NCBI GenBank assembly: GCA_027296055.1 | Contig: JAPUJT010000151.1 | Span: 1 to 58,317 of the forward strand | From: Planctomycetota bacterium | Lineage (GTDB): Bacteria > Planctomycetota > JAPUJT01 | Direction of reading: 5' to 3' | DNA length: 58,317 nt | Part shown: positions 1 through 7,295 of the stretch, in pieces | How the letters are laid out: the number at the start of each line of letters is the position of its first letter | Position numbering within the stretch: position 1 is the first letter of the stretch | Program-made: the position numbers and the translations under genes | Notes under the pieces: model-generated | What the model saw: the letters and a program-made list of their open reading frames with translations, nothing else | Told to the model about the DNA's origin: nothing | Database searches by the model: none

Positions 1-956
1 GTCTGCATCCGATAGTAGGAGGAGGACTTGGCCATCGCCTTGTCCAGGTCCCTGATGTTCCCCTCCTCGAGTAGCGACCGGATGTGGGGCGAGTTCACGA
101 GAACCTCGACGGCGGGGACTCGCCCGTCTCCATCCGCTCGCTTGAGCAGTCTCTGGCTCATGATGCCGACGAGGACCAGGGAGAGGATGCCTCGAATCCG
201 GGGGACTTCATCGGGCGGGAACGAGTCCAGGATCCGGTCGAGCGTCTGCTTCGAGTCGTTCGTGTGGAGAGTGGAGAGGACGAGGTGCCCGGTCTCGGCC
301 GCCTCGATGGCGATCTCCATGATCTTCGAGTCGCGCAGCTCCCCGATCAGGATGACATCCGGGTCCTGCCTCAGGGTCCTCCTGAGAGCCTCCGAGTAAC
401 TGGCCGTGTCGCTCCCCAGCTCCCGCTGATTGATCGTGGCGAGGTTGTCGGTGTAGACGAACTCCACCGGGTCCTCGATCGTCACGATATGGCAATGGCG
501 GGTCGCGTTGACGTGGTCCACCATGGCGGCCAACGACGTGGACTTTCCACTGCCCGTGGGTCCGGTCACCAGGATCAGACCCTGCCGCTTCTGGACCATG
601 TCCTTGAGGACGGATGGGAGTCCCAGGGAATCGATCGCCGGGATCTCGAGGGGGATGGCCCGGATCACGATGCCGGGGAGGCCCAGCTGGCGAAAGATGT
701 TCACCCGGAAGCGTGCGAGGTCCGGGATGGAGTAGGAAAAATCGGCCTCGTGAGTCTTCTCGAAGAGGGTTCGGACGCCCCCCGGCATCATCTTGTGTGC
801 GATCTCCGTCAGCCCCAGCTCGTCCATGATCGGGTACTCGGTGGGCAGGAGATCTCCTCCTATGCGCATCAGAGGAGGACGGCCGACCTTCAGGTGGAGG
901 TCGGATGCATTTCGCTTGATCATGTCAGCCAGGATCGCGCCGATGTCCCACGTCAT
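1..956 (-). CDS. pilT: PilT-type twitching motility ATPase (3' end outside window)
   Basis: This is a hexameric retraction ATPase for type IV pili, acting at the cytoplasmic side of the inner membrane. About 318 residues are visible and the C-terminus lies beyond position 1; the family is usually 340-370 residues. Visible marks are the N-terminal PAS-like region (residues about 1-100), Walker A GPTGSGKS near residue 131, the Asp box around DPDVILIGELRD, and the His box LSTLHTND. The GELRD form of the Walker B region favours PilT/PilU over the assembly ATPase PilB, and the short N-terminal domain agrees. The ATG overlaps the stop of the upstream GAF gene in an ATGA, so the two are probably translationally coupled. 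PilU is the main alternative. Confidence 0.93.
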   Translation of the reverse strand, partial: MTWDIGAILADMIKRNASDLHLKVGRPPLMRIGGDLLPTEYPIMDELGLTEIAHKMMPGGVRTLFEKTHEADFSYSIPDLARFRVNIFRQLGLPGIVIRAIPLEIPAIDSLGLPSVLKDMVQKRQGLILVTGPTGSGKSTSLAAMVDHVNATRHCHIVTIEDPVEFVYTDNLATINQRELGSDTASYSEALRRTLRQDPDVILIGELRDSKIMEIAIEAAETGHLVLSTLHTNDSKQTLDRILDSFPPDEVPRIRGILSLVLVGIMSQRLLKRADGDGRVPAVEVLVNSPHIRSLLEEGNIRDLDKAMAKSSSYYRMQ

Positions 957-1654
957 GAGATCGCTCCCTCCGTTCCGTCCCCGCCCGCTCCCGCAAAGTT
1001 GGCGCCCGACGCGCTGGTCCATATCCCCAGAAGGACTCCCGCCGCGCGCGCCAGCATTTCGATCGCCTCGATCTCGGCGCCAGTGAAGTGGTTCCCCTCC
1101 TTCCGGTTGAGGATCTCGATCACGCCGAGGCCCTCCCCGCGGTGGACAATCGGCACGGCGAGAAGTGATTTCGCCGTGAATCCGAGGGCCTTGGAGATCG
1201 CCTTGTGGAAGCGAGGATCCTTGTCCACGTCGGAGACTGCGATCACCTCCTTCGTCTTGAGGCACGCCCCGGCGATTCCCTCGCCCAGCCTCACTCGAAA
1301 ATCCTTCAGTCCCTTCGCCACCGGTCCGCTCGCCACCGAGAAATACAGCTCCGAATTCTCGGGATCCACGAGGAGGATCGACCCTGCCTCGCCGGGGATC
1401 AGCTCCATCGACATGTCGAGGATCGCCTGGAGGTTCTCCAGCGGCCGCTCCGGTTTGGCGTGAAGATGAAGGATCTTCTCGAGGATACGATTCCTCGACT
1501 GGAGCCTCCTGTGAGACTGCGAGATCTTCTCGAACTCACTTCGCTGGGCCTTGAGGGCCTCCTCGAGGAGCTTGATCTTCTCTTCCAGACCTAATCGGCT
1601 GGTGTCGGTGTGGGTGTCGGGTTTCTGCTGAGACTTCAGCCTCCGGCTGGGCAT
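953..1654 (-). CDS. GAF-domain sensor protein
   Basis: The 233-residue protein has a charged N-terminus, a predicted coiled coil at about residues 22-65 and one GAF domain at about 68-212 (motifs AGSILLVD, LGEGIAGACLKT, LLAVPIV, GVIEILNR). GAF domains bind cyclic nucleotides or other small ligands and dimerise. There is no output domain, so it probably signals through protein contacts. It is the first gene of a two-gene operon with pilT and has a good sigma70-like promoter about 50 nt upstream. A role in controlling pilus retraction or twitching is an inference from position only. Confidence 0.82.
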   Translation of the reverse strand: MPSRRLKSQQKPDTHTDTSRLGLEEKIKLLEEALKAQRSEFEKISQSHRRLQSRNRILEKILHLHAKPERPLENLQAILDMSMELIPGEAGSILLVDPENSELYFSVASGPVAKGLKDFRVRLGEGIAGACLKTKEVIAVSDVDKDPRFHKAISKALGFTAKSLLAVPIVHRGEGLGVIEILNRKEGNHFTGAEIEAIEMLARAAGVLLGIWTSASGANFAGAGGDGTEGAIS

Positions 1655-1707
1655 TCGTTATTCCCCCAACGATCACTTTCGAAAATGGATCTTTTCAGGA
1701 ATCCCGA

Positions 1708-1736
1708 ATTGTAGCCCGGGGGACCGGACCGATCAA
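1708..1736 (-). promoter_or_regulatory. Sigma70-like promoter of the GAF-pilT operon
   Basis: On the minus strand, TTGATC (-35, 1736-1731) is followed by a 17-nt spacer and TACAAT (-10, 1713-1708). The expected start of transcription is near 1700, giving a leader of about 46 nt before the ATG at 1654. This is among the best matches to a vegetative promoter in the window. Confidence 0.6.
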
Positions 1737-1785
1737 GGGGACGAACGGATCTCGGAGTAGCCGTAAGCCGGTGGGGTCTCTGGGC

Positions 1786-2379
1786 CTACTCGGCGAGCTC
1801 GACGTTCCAGTATCGGTCGTTGATGAACTTGCTCCAGGAGGTCCGGACGGACCCCATCGGCAGGGCGAACCGAGCAGGCCAGCGGGGCCTGCGGGGCTGC
1901 TTGATCAGACGCATACTGGCTGACACGAGCGACCGGTTCGCCTTGTAGGCGTTGCAGTTGGTGCAAGCGAGCACGCAGTTGACCCAGGTGCTCTTTCCTC
2001 CCTGGGAGCGAGGCACGATGTGATCGATGCTGAGTTCTCGACTACCCGGACGGCTGCCGCAGTACTGGCAGACATACAGGTCCCTCTTGTAGATATTCCG
2101 CCGCGAGAACGGAACCTCCCGCTTGGGGACGCGGTCATAGAACCGCAGGAGGATCACCTCCGGGATCTTGATCTCCCATCGAACGGTACGGATCGAGTGC
2201 TCACCCTCCGCCAGTTTGAGATCCGCCCAGGAGTTGAAATCGAACGTCTCGTAGGTGTCCGGCAGGATCACGTGGGCGATTTCCTGGTAGACCAGGGAGA
2301 GCGCGGACCTCACCGGGGTGGTCGAGATGGCCACCCAGGATCGATTCAAGACGAGGGCCCGATTAGCGAGGACCGACAT
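1786..2379 (-). CDS. HNH endonuclease family protein
   Basis: The 197-residue protein carries a zinc-type HNH nuclease domain near residues 100-150. Key residues are the CxxC pair C104/C107, the DH pair D119-H120 within SIDHIVPRSQGG, N134 and the second CxxC pair C139/C142. Family members of this stand-alone type are common and mostly uncharacterised; they cleave DNA but have no agreed role. I place the start at 2379 because a GAGGAG ribosome site lies 9 nt upstream, and because the likely -10 box (2424-2419) overlaps the alternative upstream ATG at 2418. It is divergent from the small zinc-finger gene at 2545. No intron or intein lies around it, so it is not obviously a homing nuclease. Confidence 0.85.
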   Translation of the reverse strand: MSVLANRALVLNRSWVAISTTPVRSALSLVYQEIAHVILPDTYETFDFNSWADLKLAEGEHSIRTVRWEIKIPEVILLRFYDRVPKREVPFSRRNIYKRDLYVCQYCGSRPGSRELSIDHIVPRSQGGKSTWVNCVLACTNCNAYKANRSLVSASMRLIKQPRRPRWPARFALPMGSVRTSWSKFINDRYWNVELAE

Positions 2380-2418
2380 TCGAAATAATCTCCTCGGGGC
2401 AAGCTTGGCTATCTCCAT

Positions 2419-2447
2419 TGTATATCACCCCATCCGCCCCGGTTCAA
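2419..2447 (-). promoter_or_regulatory. Candidate promoter of the HNH gene
   Basis: Minus strand: TTGAAC (2447-2442), 17-nt spacer, TATACA (2424-2419). Transcription would start near 2412, downstream of the ATG at 2418, which supports use of the ATG at 2379. Confidence 0.45.
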
Positions 2448-2483
2448 GCTGGAGGCCCGCTGGAGAGGCGCTCGGCGCTTGCA

Positions 2484-2511
2484 TTGTTGGCCGACTCGAA
2501 TCCGCTATAAT
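2484..2511 (+). promoter_or_regulatory. Candidate promoter of the small zinc-finger gene
   Basis: A perfect TATAAT (2506-2511) is preceded at 16 nt by a weak -35, TTGTTG (2484-2489). Transcription would start near 2518 and give a leader of about 27 nt with a GGGAG ribosome site before the ATG at 2545. Confidence 0.5.
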
Positions 2512-2544
2512 GGGCCCACCGCGACCCGAACAAAGGGAGCCCCT

Positions 2545-2934
2545 ATGCAAAAGCCTCGTCGAGGTTATGCCCGGAAGGGTAAGTACGCCGCCCCGCAAAG
2601 AGGCCGCCGTCGTTCCAGGGAAGAGGGGGATGAAGAGTTCCGGCCACCGCCGAAGTCGAAGGGGCCCGTCATCATCCTGGGGGGCTTCGGCCTCCTGGCG
2701 GTGGCGCTCGTCGTCGTCGCGATCAGCCTCAGCAATCGCGAACAGACCTCTACCCGTCCTGTCGATCCCACCCTGAACAGGCCGGCCCTCGGCGACGGCA
2801 TCCGATTCTGCGCCAGCTGCAAGGGGACGGGAAAGTTCGACTGCAAGGACTGCGAACGATCGGGAACGAGTTGCTCGACGTGTGTCGGGTACGGCTGGCT
2901 GCGTTGTCAGGCCTGCAACGGAACCGGCCGCTAG
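2545..2934 (+). CDS. Small membrane protein with a DnaJ-type zinc-finger module
   Basis: The protein has 129 residues. Residues 1-40 are strongly basic and charged, 41-63 form one hydrophobic transmembrane segment, and 89-129 hold four CxxC pairs (C89/92, C100/103, C110/113, C121/124). The outer two pairs are CxxCxGxG, as in the central cysteine-rich domain of DnaJ, which binds two zinc ions. There is no J-domain. With a positive N-terminus inside, the zinc module would face the periplasm, which is unusual. The start has a GGGAG site 8 nt upstream and a TATAAT promoter. A role as a membrane-tethered chaperone-like or redox protein is speculation. It is a single gene, convergent with the SDR gene 4 nt downstream. 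Confidence 0.75.
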   Translation: MQKPRRGYARKGKYAAPQRGRRRSREEGDEEFRPPPKSKGPVIILGGFGLLAVALVVVAISLSNREQTSTRPVDPTLNRPALGDGIRFCASCKGTGKFDCKDCERSGTSCSTCVGYGWLRCQACNGTGR

Positions 2935-2938
2935 CCAC

Positions 2939-3688
2939 CTACATCGAGATCCCTCCGTCGACCGGCACCACTTGGCCGGTGATGTACTTCGATCGATCCG
3001 AGATCAGATAGAAGGCGGCCGACGCCGCTTCGTCCGCCGACCCCAGCCGGCCGAGAGGGATCTCGGCGAGGATTCTCCCCTTGACCTTCTCGGACAGCTC
3101 CCTGGTGATGCCGGCATCGATCAGGCCCAGGGCGAGGGCGTTACATCGAACTCCCCGGGGAGCCGACTCCCGGGCCAGGGAGCGAGTGAATCCGATCAGT
3201 CCCGCCTTGGCCGCCGCGTAGTTCGTCTGCCCCGCCGTGCCCAGGAGAGCGCTCACCGACACGATGTTCAGGATCACCCCGGAGCGGGCCTTGAGCATCG
3301 CCACGATGACGGAGCGAGTCATCCGGTAGGCGCCTTCGAGGTGGATCTGGATCACCTCCCTCCAGGCCTCCTCGTCCTGGTTGAAGAGTGCCCCGTCCCT
3401 CCTCACCCCAGCGTTATTCACCAGGATACCGATCTCGCCGATCTGCCCTCTCACCTGCTTCACGACGCTTGCAGGCGCTTCTGGATCGCGGAGGTCGAGG
3501 TGGAACGCGGCCGCGGTCCGACCGGAAGACTTCGCCTCCTCCGCCCAGTCCTCCGCCGTCTTCTCCGAGGTGTTGTAGGTGATGGCCACGGAAGCTCCCC
3601 CGGCGAGGAGACGTGACGCGATGGCCCGACCAATCCCTCCGGAGCCCCCCGTGATGAGGGCAACCCTTCCCGATATCGAAGCGTCCAT
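2939..3688 (-). CDS. fabG: Short-chain dehydrogenase, 3-oxoacyl-ACP reductase type
   Basis: This 249-residue classical SDR matches the usual FabG length. It shows the NADP(H)-binding TGGSGGIGRA near residue 14, NNAG near 91, the catalytic Ser in SVSALLG and YAAAK with the catalytic Tyr and Lys, and the C-terminal GQVVPVDGG. FabG reduces 3-oxoacyl-ACP in fatty-acid synthesis, but many paralogues act on other substrates. No other fab gene lies nearby; the gene sits 15 nt downstream of a PD-(D/E)XK nuclease gene. The housekeeping FabG role is therefore less sure than the family. Confidence 0.8.
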   Translation of the reverse strand: MDASISGRVALITGGSGGIGRAIASRLLAGGASVAITYNTSEKTAEDWAEEAKSSGRTAAAFHLDLRDPEAPASVVKQVRGQIGEIGILVNNAGVRRDGALFNQDEEAWREVIQIHLEGAYRMTRSVIVAMLKARSGVILNIVSVSALLGTAGQTNYAAAKAGLIGFTRSLARESAPRGVRCNALALGLIDAGITRELSEKVKGRILAEIPLGRLGSADEAASAAFYLISDRSKYITGQVVPVDGGISM

Positions 3689-3703
3689 GGACGGGCCCTC
3701 TGT

Positions 3704-4534
3704 TCAGATTCGGCCGCGGGAGACCGTGGGAGGCGGCCGACCCTTCCAGACGGGACAGATCTCCAGGTACTCGCACCAGGCGCAGAGGCGGGTTTCCCGC
3801 GGTGGGAAATCCGTCGCCCCTTCTATCTCGTGGGCCTGGGCCAGGGTACGCCGCCTCAGGTCGGCGAGGACCTTGGGCTCCCTCTCGGACGTCAGCGTCT
3901 CGCCATGCCGAAGGTAGTGCCAGACGAGGCGTACCCTGTGGACCTCCAGCTCGCCGTCTTGCACGCCCATCTGGTAGAGCGCGAGCTGCCGGTCGGAATC
4001 GATCGCGGTCTGCGTGGGCAGAGACTCGGACGTCTTGTAGTCGTGTATCTCGATCACCCCTTCCGGCGTCACCGCGAGGCGATCGATGTACCCCTGCAGC
4101 TTGAAATCCCCGGCGGAATCGAGGTGGATCAGTATCCGGTGCTCCAGACCTATTGTCCTGTCCTGATCGAACGGGACGAACTTCTTGTAATAGGTCTCGA
4201 CGCAAGCCCTTCCTATCCGCCGGTAATCCTCCGCCGTCCGTCCCGGTCTCACGATGCGGACCCCCGAGTGCCACCTTCGGTCCCAGATGGTCGATAGGTG
4301 GGAGAGGAGGTCGGGGAGAGAGGGCACGAGTCCCGATTTGACATCCCGATAGAGCTTCTCCAGCGTCTCGTGGACCCGAAGCCCGAGGAACGGTTCGATC
4401 GTCTCCTTGCCCGTCCGGATCTTGTCGATGTACCGGTACCGGTATTTGAGGGGACACGACTCGTAGGCGGAGATGCGTGAATGAGAATATATCGGCACGA
4501 GATCTGCCCCTCCTCTTGGCGCCTGGCCGGACAT
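3704..4534 (-). CDS. PD-(D/E)XK nuclease, RecB/Cas4-like with Fe-S cysteines
   Basis: A 276-residue protein of the RecB-family nuclease fold (PDDEXK_1 type). It has an N-terminal SRISAYESCPLKYRY box with C27, a central GYIDRL motif, then EIHDYKTS giving the metal-binding D and the E/K pair, and a C-terminal CAWCEYLEICPVW that supplies three more cysteines. The four cysteines fit the 4Fe-4S cluster known in AddB, Cas4 and related enzymes. No helicase, addA or cas gene is present, so it is a stand-alone member, probably a DNA exonuclease in repair. The ATG at 4534 is chosen; an open frame continues upstream to 4660 but looks non-coding. It forms a probable operon with the SDR gene. Confidence 0.82.
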   Translation of the reverse strand: MSGQAPRGGADLVPIYSHSRISAYESCPLKYRYRYIDKIRTGKETIEPFLGLRVHETLEKLYRDVKSGLVPSLPDLLSHLSTIWDRRWHSGVRIVRPGRTAEDYRRIGRACVETYYKKFVPFDQDRTIGLEHRILIHLDSAGDFKLQGYIDRLAVTPEGVIEIHDYKTSESLPTQTAIDSDRQLALYQMGVQDGELEVHRVRLVWHYLRHGETLTSEREPKVLADLRRRTLAQAHEIEGATDFPPRETRLCAWCEYLEICPVWKGRPPPTVSRGRI

Positions 4535-4684
4535 CCTAACATCAGATGGGCCGAAATGGAGTGTCTGAACCGTGGAGGAAAGTCCTTTGATCGGACGCCC
4601 GTATCCTAGACAATGGGAGGGTGAATCCATCGCCCTGCGGGGGATAGTGAGACGGGGCACTTTGTCCTCTAGGAGGTAGGAAAG

Positions 4685-7228
4685 ATGTGGCGTAGAGTCA
4701 TCTGGGTTTCCTGTTGGCTGACGGTATCTGCGATAGCGGCGTGCAGCAGCGGCGGCAGTAGCGGTGGGAAACGCAGCAACGCCCCTGTATTGAATATCAC
4801 CACACCCGCCGGGCTACAGTCCGGCGATGTCACCATCCAGTACTCCCTGCTCGACCCTCAGAGCGATCTTGTCTTCATCGTGGTGGAGTTCTCGACAGAT
4901 GGCGGCTCCACGTTTTCGATGGCGGCCGACGCTGGACCCGCCGCGGGAAGCGAGGGGCTCACCGGCCTCACTTCCTCGTCGGTGACCGGGATCGTTCATG
5001 ACTTCGTCTGGTCCACGGGGACGGATCTCCCGGGCGCCTACGTTCCGGACGTGAGGGTCCGGATCACGCCCAGCGACGGGGAACAGGGTTCGTCCGATAC
5101 GACCGGTTCGTTCGTGGTGGACAACAACTCGACCCCCTCGGCGATCGTGCAGACGCCTTCGAATCCGTCGGTCGCTCCAGTGACGATCGACTATTCATTG
5201 ATCGATGCCCAATCGGACACGGCGAGCATCCAGGTGACCTATTCCACAGACATGGGGTTCACCTACATTCTGGCGACGGAGTCCGTCGGGCCTCCGAGCG
5301 AGGGAACTTTCGGTCTCGCCACATCGCCGGGGCCGGCAGGCACTCCCCACGTCTACGTGTGGGATGCGGCGGTGGACATCCCGGGGGCGGCGACCTCGGT
5401 CAGGGTGCGGATCCGACCGAGCGACTTCTCTCAGGGCACGGCAGGTGAGACTCTCGACTTCGCGCTGATCACCAACCAGCGTCCGGAAGCCATCGTGATG
5501 ACTCCCGCGAGCCCCGCCTCGGGGGATATCTGGTTGGACTACGACCTGATCGATGTCGAGTCGGACGCGGTGGGCATCCTCGTCGAATACTCCGCGGACG
5601 GTGGGATCACCTATCAGTCGGCCACCGAGAGCATCGGCCCACCGAGTGAAGGCGTCACGGGCCTCACGTCTTCTCCCGCGGGGGTCGCACACGTCTTCGT
5701 CTGGGACTCGACGACCGACCTGTGCTCTGCCTCGCTGCCGGCGGTCCGCTTGCGGGTGACCCCGTCCGATCTTGCCGGGCTGGGGATAGCCGGTGAGAGC
5801 GCCGACTTCATGCTCGACAACGGCACCGGTCCCTCCGCCACGGTCTCGACCCCCGCGAGTCCGGCCTCCGGTGATATCGTGATCGACTACGTCCTCTTCG
5901 AGCCAGGCTCCGCTTCCGTCGACATCGTGACGGAGCAGTCGACGGACTCGGGTGTGACCTACCAGCCTGCGACCGAATCGGGCGATCCGCTCAGCGAGGG
6001 GACCACCGGCCTCTCCTCATCGCCTGCCGGGATTTCCCACGTTTTCGTATGGGACTCCCTGGCGGATGTCGGACCGAACCTCCGGACGTTCGTACGATTC
6101 CGGATCACTCCGATCGTCGGGGTCCTGTCGGGCTGCCCCTCGGAGTCGAACGTTTTCACCGTGGACAACACGACGGCCCCGAGCCGGCTCTATACGCTCG
6201 ACATCCCTCTGGATCCGGCGGGACCGGACACTGTCAACGGCTACGATGTCGACACCTTCGGGGCGTTGACTCCCATGGGGGGCGCCCCCTGGCCCTCGGG
6301 GGGGCAGGGCCGGCAGCAATCGTCCGTGAGCGGGCTCGTCGCGACCCCGCAGGGCGACTTCCTCTTCGCCACGCTCAACGCCAGTACTGCGGTCGAGGGC
6401 TACGCCGTGGGTCCCACGGGCGACCTGACGCAGGTCCCCGGCTCACCGTTCGCTACGGTGGGCAATCCTTCCACCCTGGCGATCCACCAGAGCGGGAGGT
6501 TCCTCTACACCGCGAACATCGGCGACCTGGAGGCGTTCGAGGTGAATCTGACCGACGGAACGCTCACGACGATTCCCGGATCACCCTTTGTGGTGGGCAG
6601 CAGCCTGCGGGGCATGACCGTGCATCCGAGGGGGGACTTCCTCTACACGGGGCACATGTTCGGCGGGGACAGGGGAGTGCGTGTCCACGACATCAATCCG
6701 ACCACGGGAGCGGTGAGCTTCTCTTCGTGGCTCGATCTGACCGTGATGGGCGCCAGGCCGGGGAAGCACTTGACGATCGATCCTCCGGGGATCCGTCTCT
6801 TCTGCGGCGATCTGGACGCGGGGATCTTCGTGGCGGACATCGACCCGACGACCGGCGCCCTGACGCTCGTCCCCAGCGCTCCACACTTCCTGGGGGCTTT
6901 CATGAGCGGCCTGACGACGACCCAGAGGGGCGATTATCTGTACGTCTCCGATACGACGACGGGCAGCTCCCTGCTCGGATTCCAGGTGGGGGTGACGGGA
7001 GTCCTCACGTCGGTGCCGGGATCGCCCTACTCGAACATCAGTCCATCGACTCTCTACCTGAGGACGGACGCGACGGATGCGTTCCTCTTCACTTCCTCCC
7101 GCGCCTTGGACCATATCCGGGTCTATGACATCAACGGTGCGGACGGATCGCTCTCGGAGGTAAGCGGCTCACCGTTCGCGAACCCCAACCCGAGCGGGAT
7201 CGTCGGACCGGTGCTGCCCTACCCGTAA
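4685..7228 (+). CDS. Large lipoprotein: four Ig-like repeats plus a beta-propeller
   Basis: The 847-residue protein starts with a lipoprotein signal (lipobox AIAAC, Cys20) followed by a Ser/Gly linker. Four tandem repeats of about 110 residues follow (about 35-495), each with the pattern TP-x-P-x-G-x-I-x-IDY-x-L, then YS-x-DGG-x-TY, ATE, SEG-x-x-GL, a VWD strand and SD. Residues about 500-847 form a seven-bladed propeller of the lactonase/YncE type, with blades built on PGSPF and DFLY motifs. There are no recognised catalytic residues; a surface adhesion or binding role is likely. A strong AGGAGG site precedes the ATG. It is a single gene followed by an inverted repeat. Confidence 0.75.
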   Translation: MWRRVIWVSCWLTVSAIAACSSGGSSGGKRSNAPVLNITTPAGLQSGDVTIQYSLLDPQSDLVFIVVEFSTDGGSTFSMAADAGPAAGSEGLTGLTSSSVTGIVHDFVWSTGTDLPGAYVPDVRVRITPSDGEQGSSDTTGSFVVDNNSTPSAIVQTPSNPSVAPVTIDYSLIDAQSDTASIQVTYSTDMGFTYILATESVGPPSEGTFGLATSPGPAGTPHVYVWDAAVDIPGAATSVRVRIRPSDFSQGTAGETLDFALITNQRPEAIVMTPASPASGDIWLDYDLIDVESDAVGILVEYSADGGITYQSATESIGPPSEGVTGLTSSPAGVAHVFVWDSTTDLCSASLPAVRLRVTPSDLAGLGIAGESADFMLDNGTGPSATVSTPASPASGDIVIDYVLFEPGSASVDIVTEQSTDSGVTYQPATESGDPLSEGTTGLSSSPAGISHVFVWDSLADVGPNLRTFVRFRITPIVGVLSGCPSESNVFTVDNTTAPSRLYTLDIPLDPAGPDTVNGYDVDTFGALTPMGGAPWPSGGQGRQQSSVSGLVATPQGDFLFATLNASTAVEGYAVGPTGDLTQVPGSPFATVGNPSTLAIHQSGRFLYTANIGDLEAFEVNLTDGTLTTIPGSPFVVGSSLRGMTVHPRGDFLYTGHMFGGDRGVRVHDINPTTGAVSFSSWLDLTVMGARPGKHLTIDPPGIRLFCGDLDAGIFVADIDPTTGALTLVPSAPHFLGAFMSGLTTTQRGDYLYVSDTTTGSSLLGFQVGVTGVLTSVPGSPYSNISPSTLYLRTDATDAFLFTSSRALDHIRVYDINGADGSLSEVSGSPFANPNPSGIVGPVLPYP

Positions 7229-7229
7229 A

Positions 7230-7280
7230 GAGATAAGGGGACACTCACTTATCTCCGATGAATTAAGTGTGTGTCCCTTT
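7230..7280. terminator. Overlapping inverted repeats between convergent genes
   Basis: A perfect 8-bp hairpin pairs GAGATAAG (7230-7237) with CTTATCTC (7248-7255). A competing longer stem pairs 7235-7251 with 7264-7280 at 15 of 17 positions; its arms begin AAGGGGACAC and end GTGTCCCTTT. It lies between two convergent genes, so bidirectional termination is the simplest role. The GGGACACTCACTTA-type palindrome also resembles repeated extragenic elements seen in other genomes. Confidence 0.55.
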
Positions 7281-7295
7281 AATTATCTTTGATTA

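Noticed and set aside
84..1463. Long plus-strand open frame opposite pilT and the GAF gene (459 residues)
   Set aside because: It is antisense to two clear genes, has no recognisable domain, and arises from the high GC codon pattern.
3704..4534. Stand-alone Cas4
   Set aside because: No cas1, cas2 or repeat array is present; the four-cysteine RecB nuclease fold is common outside CRISPR.
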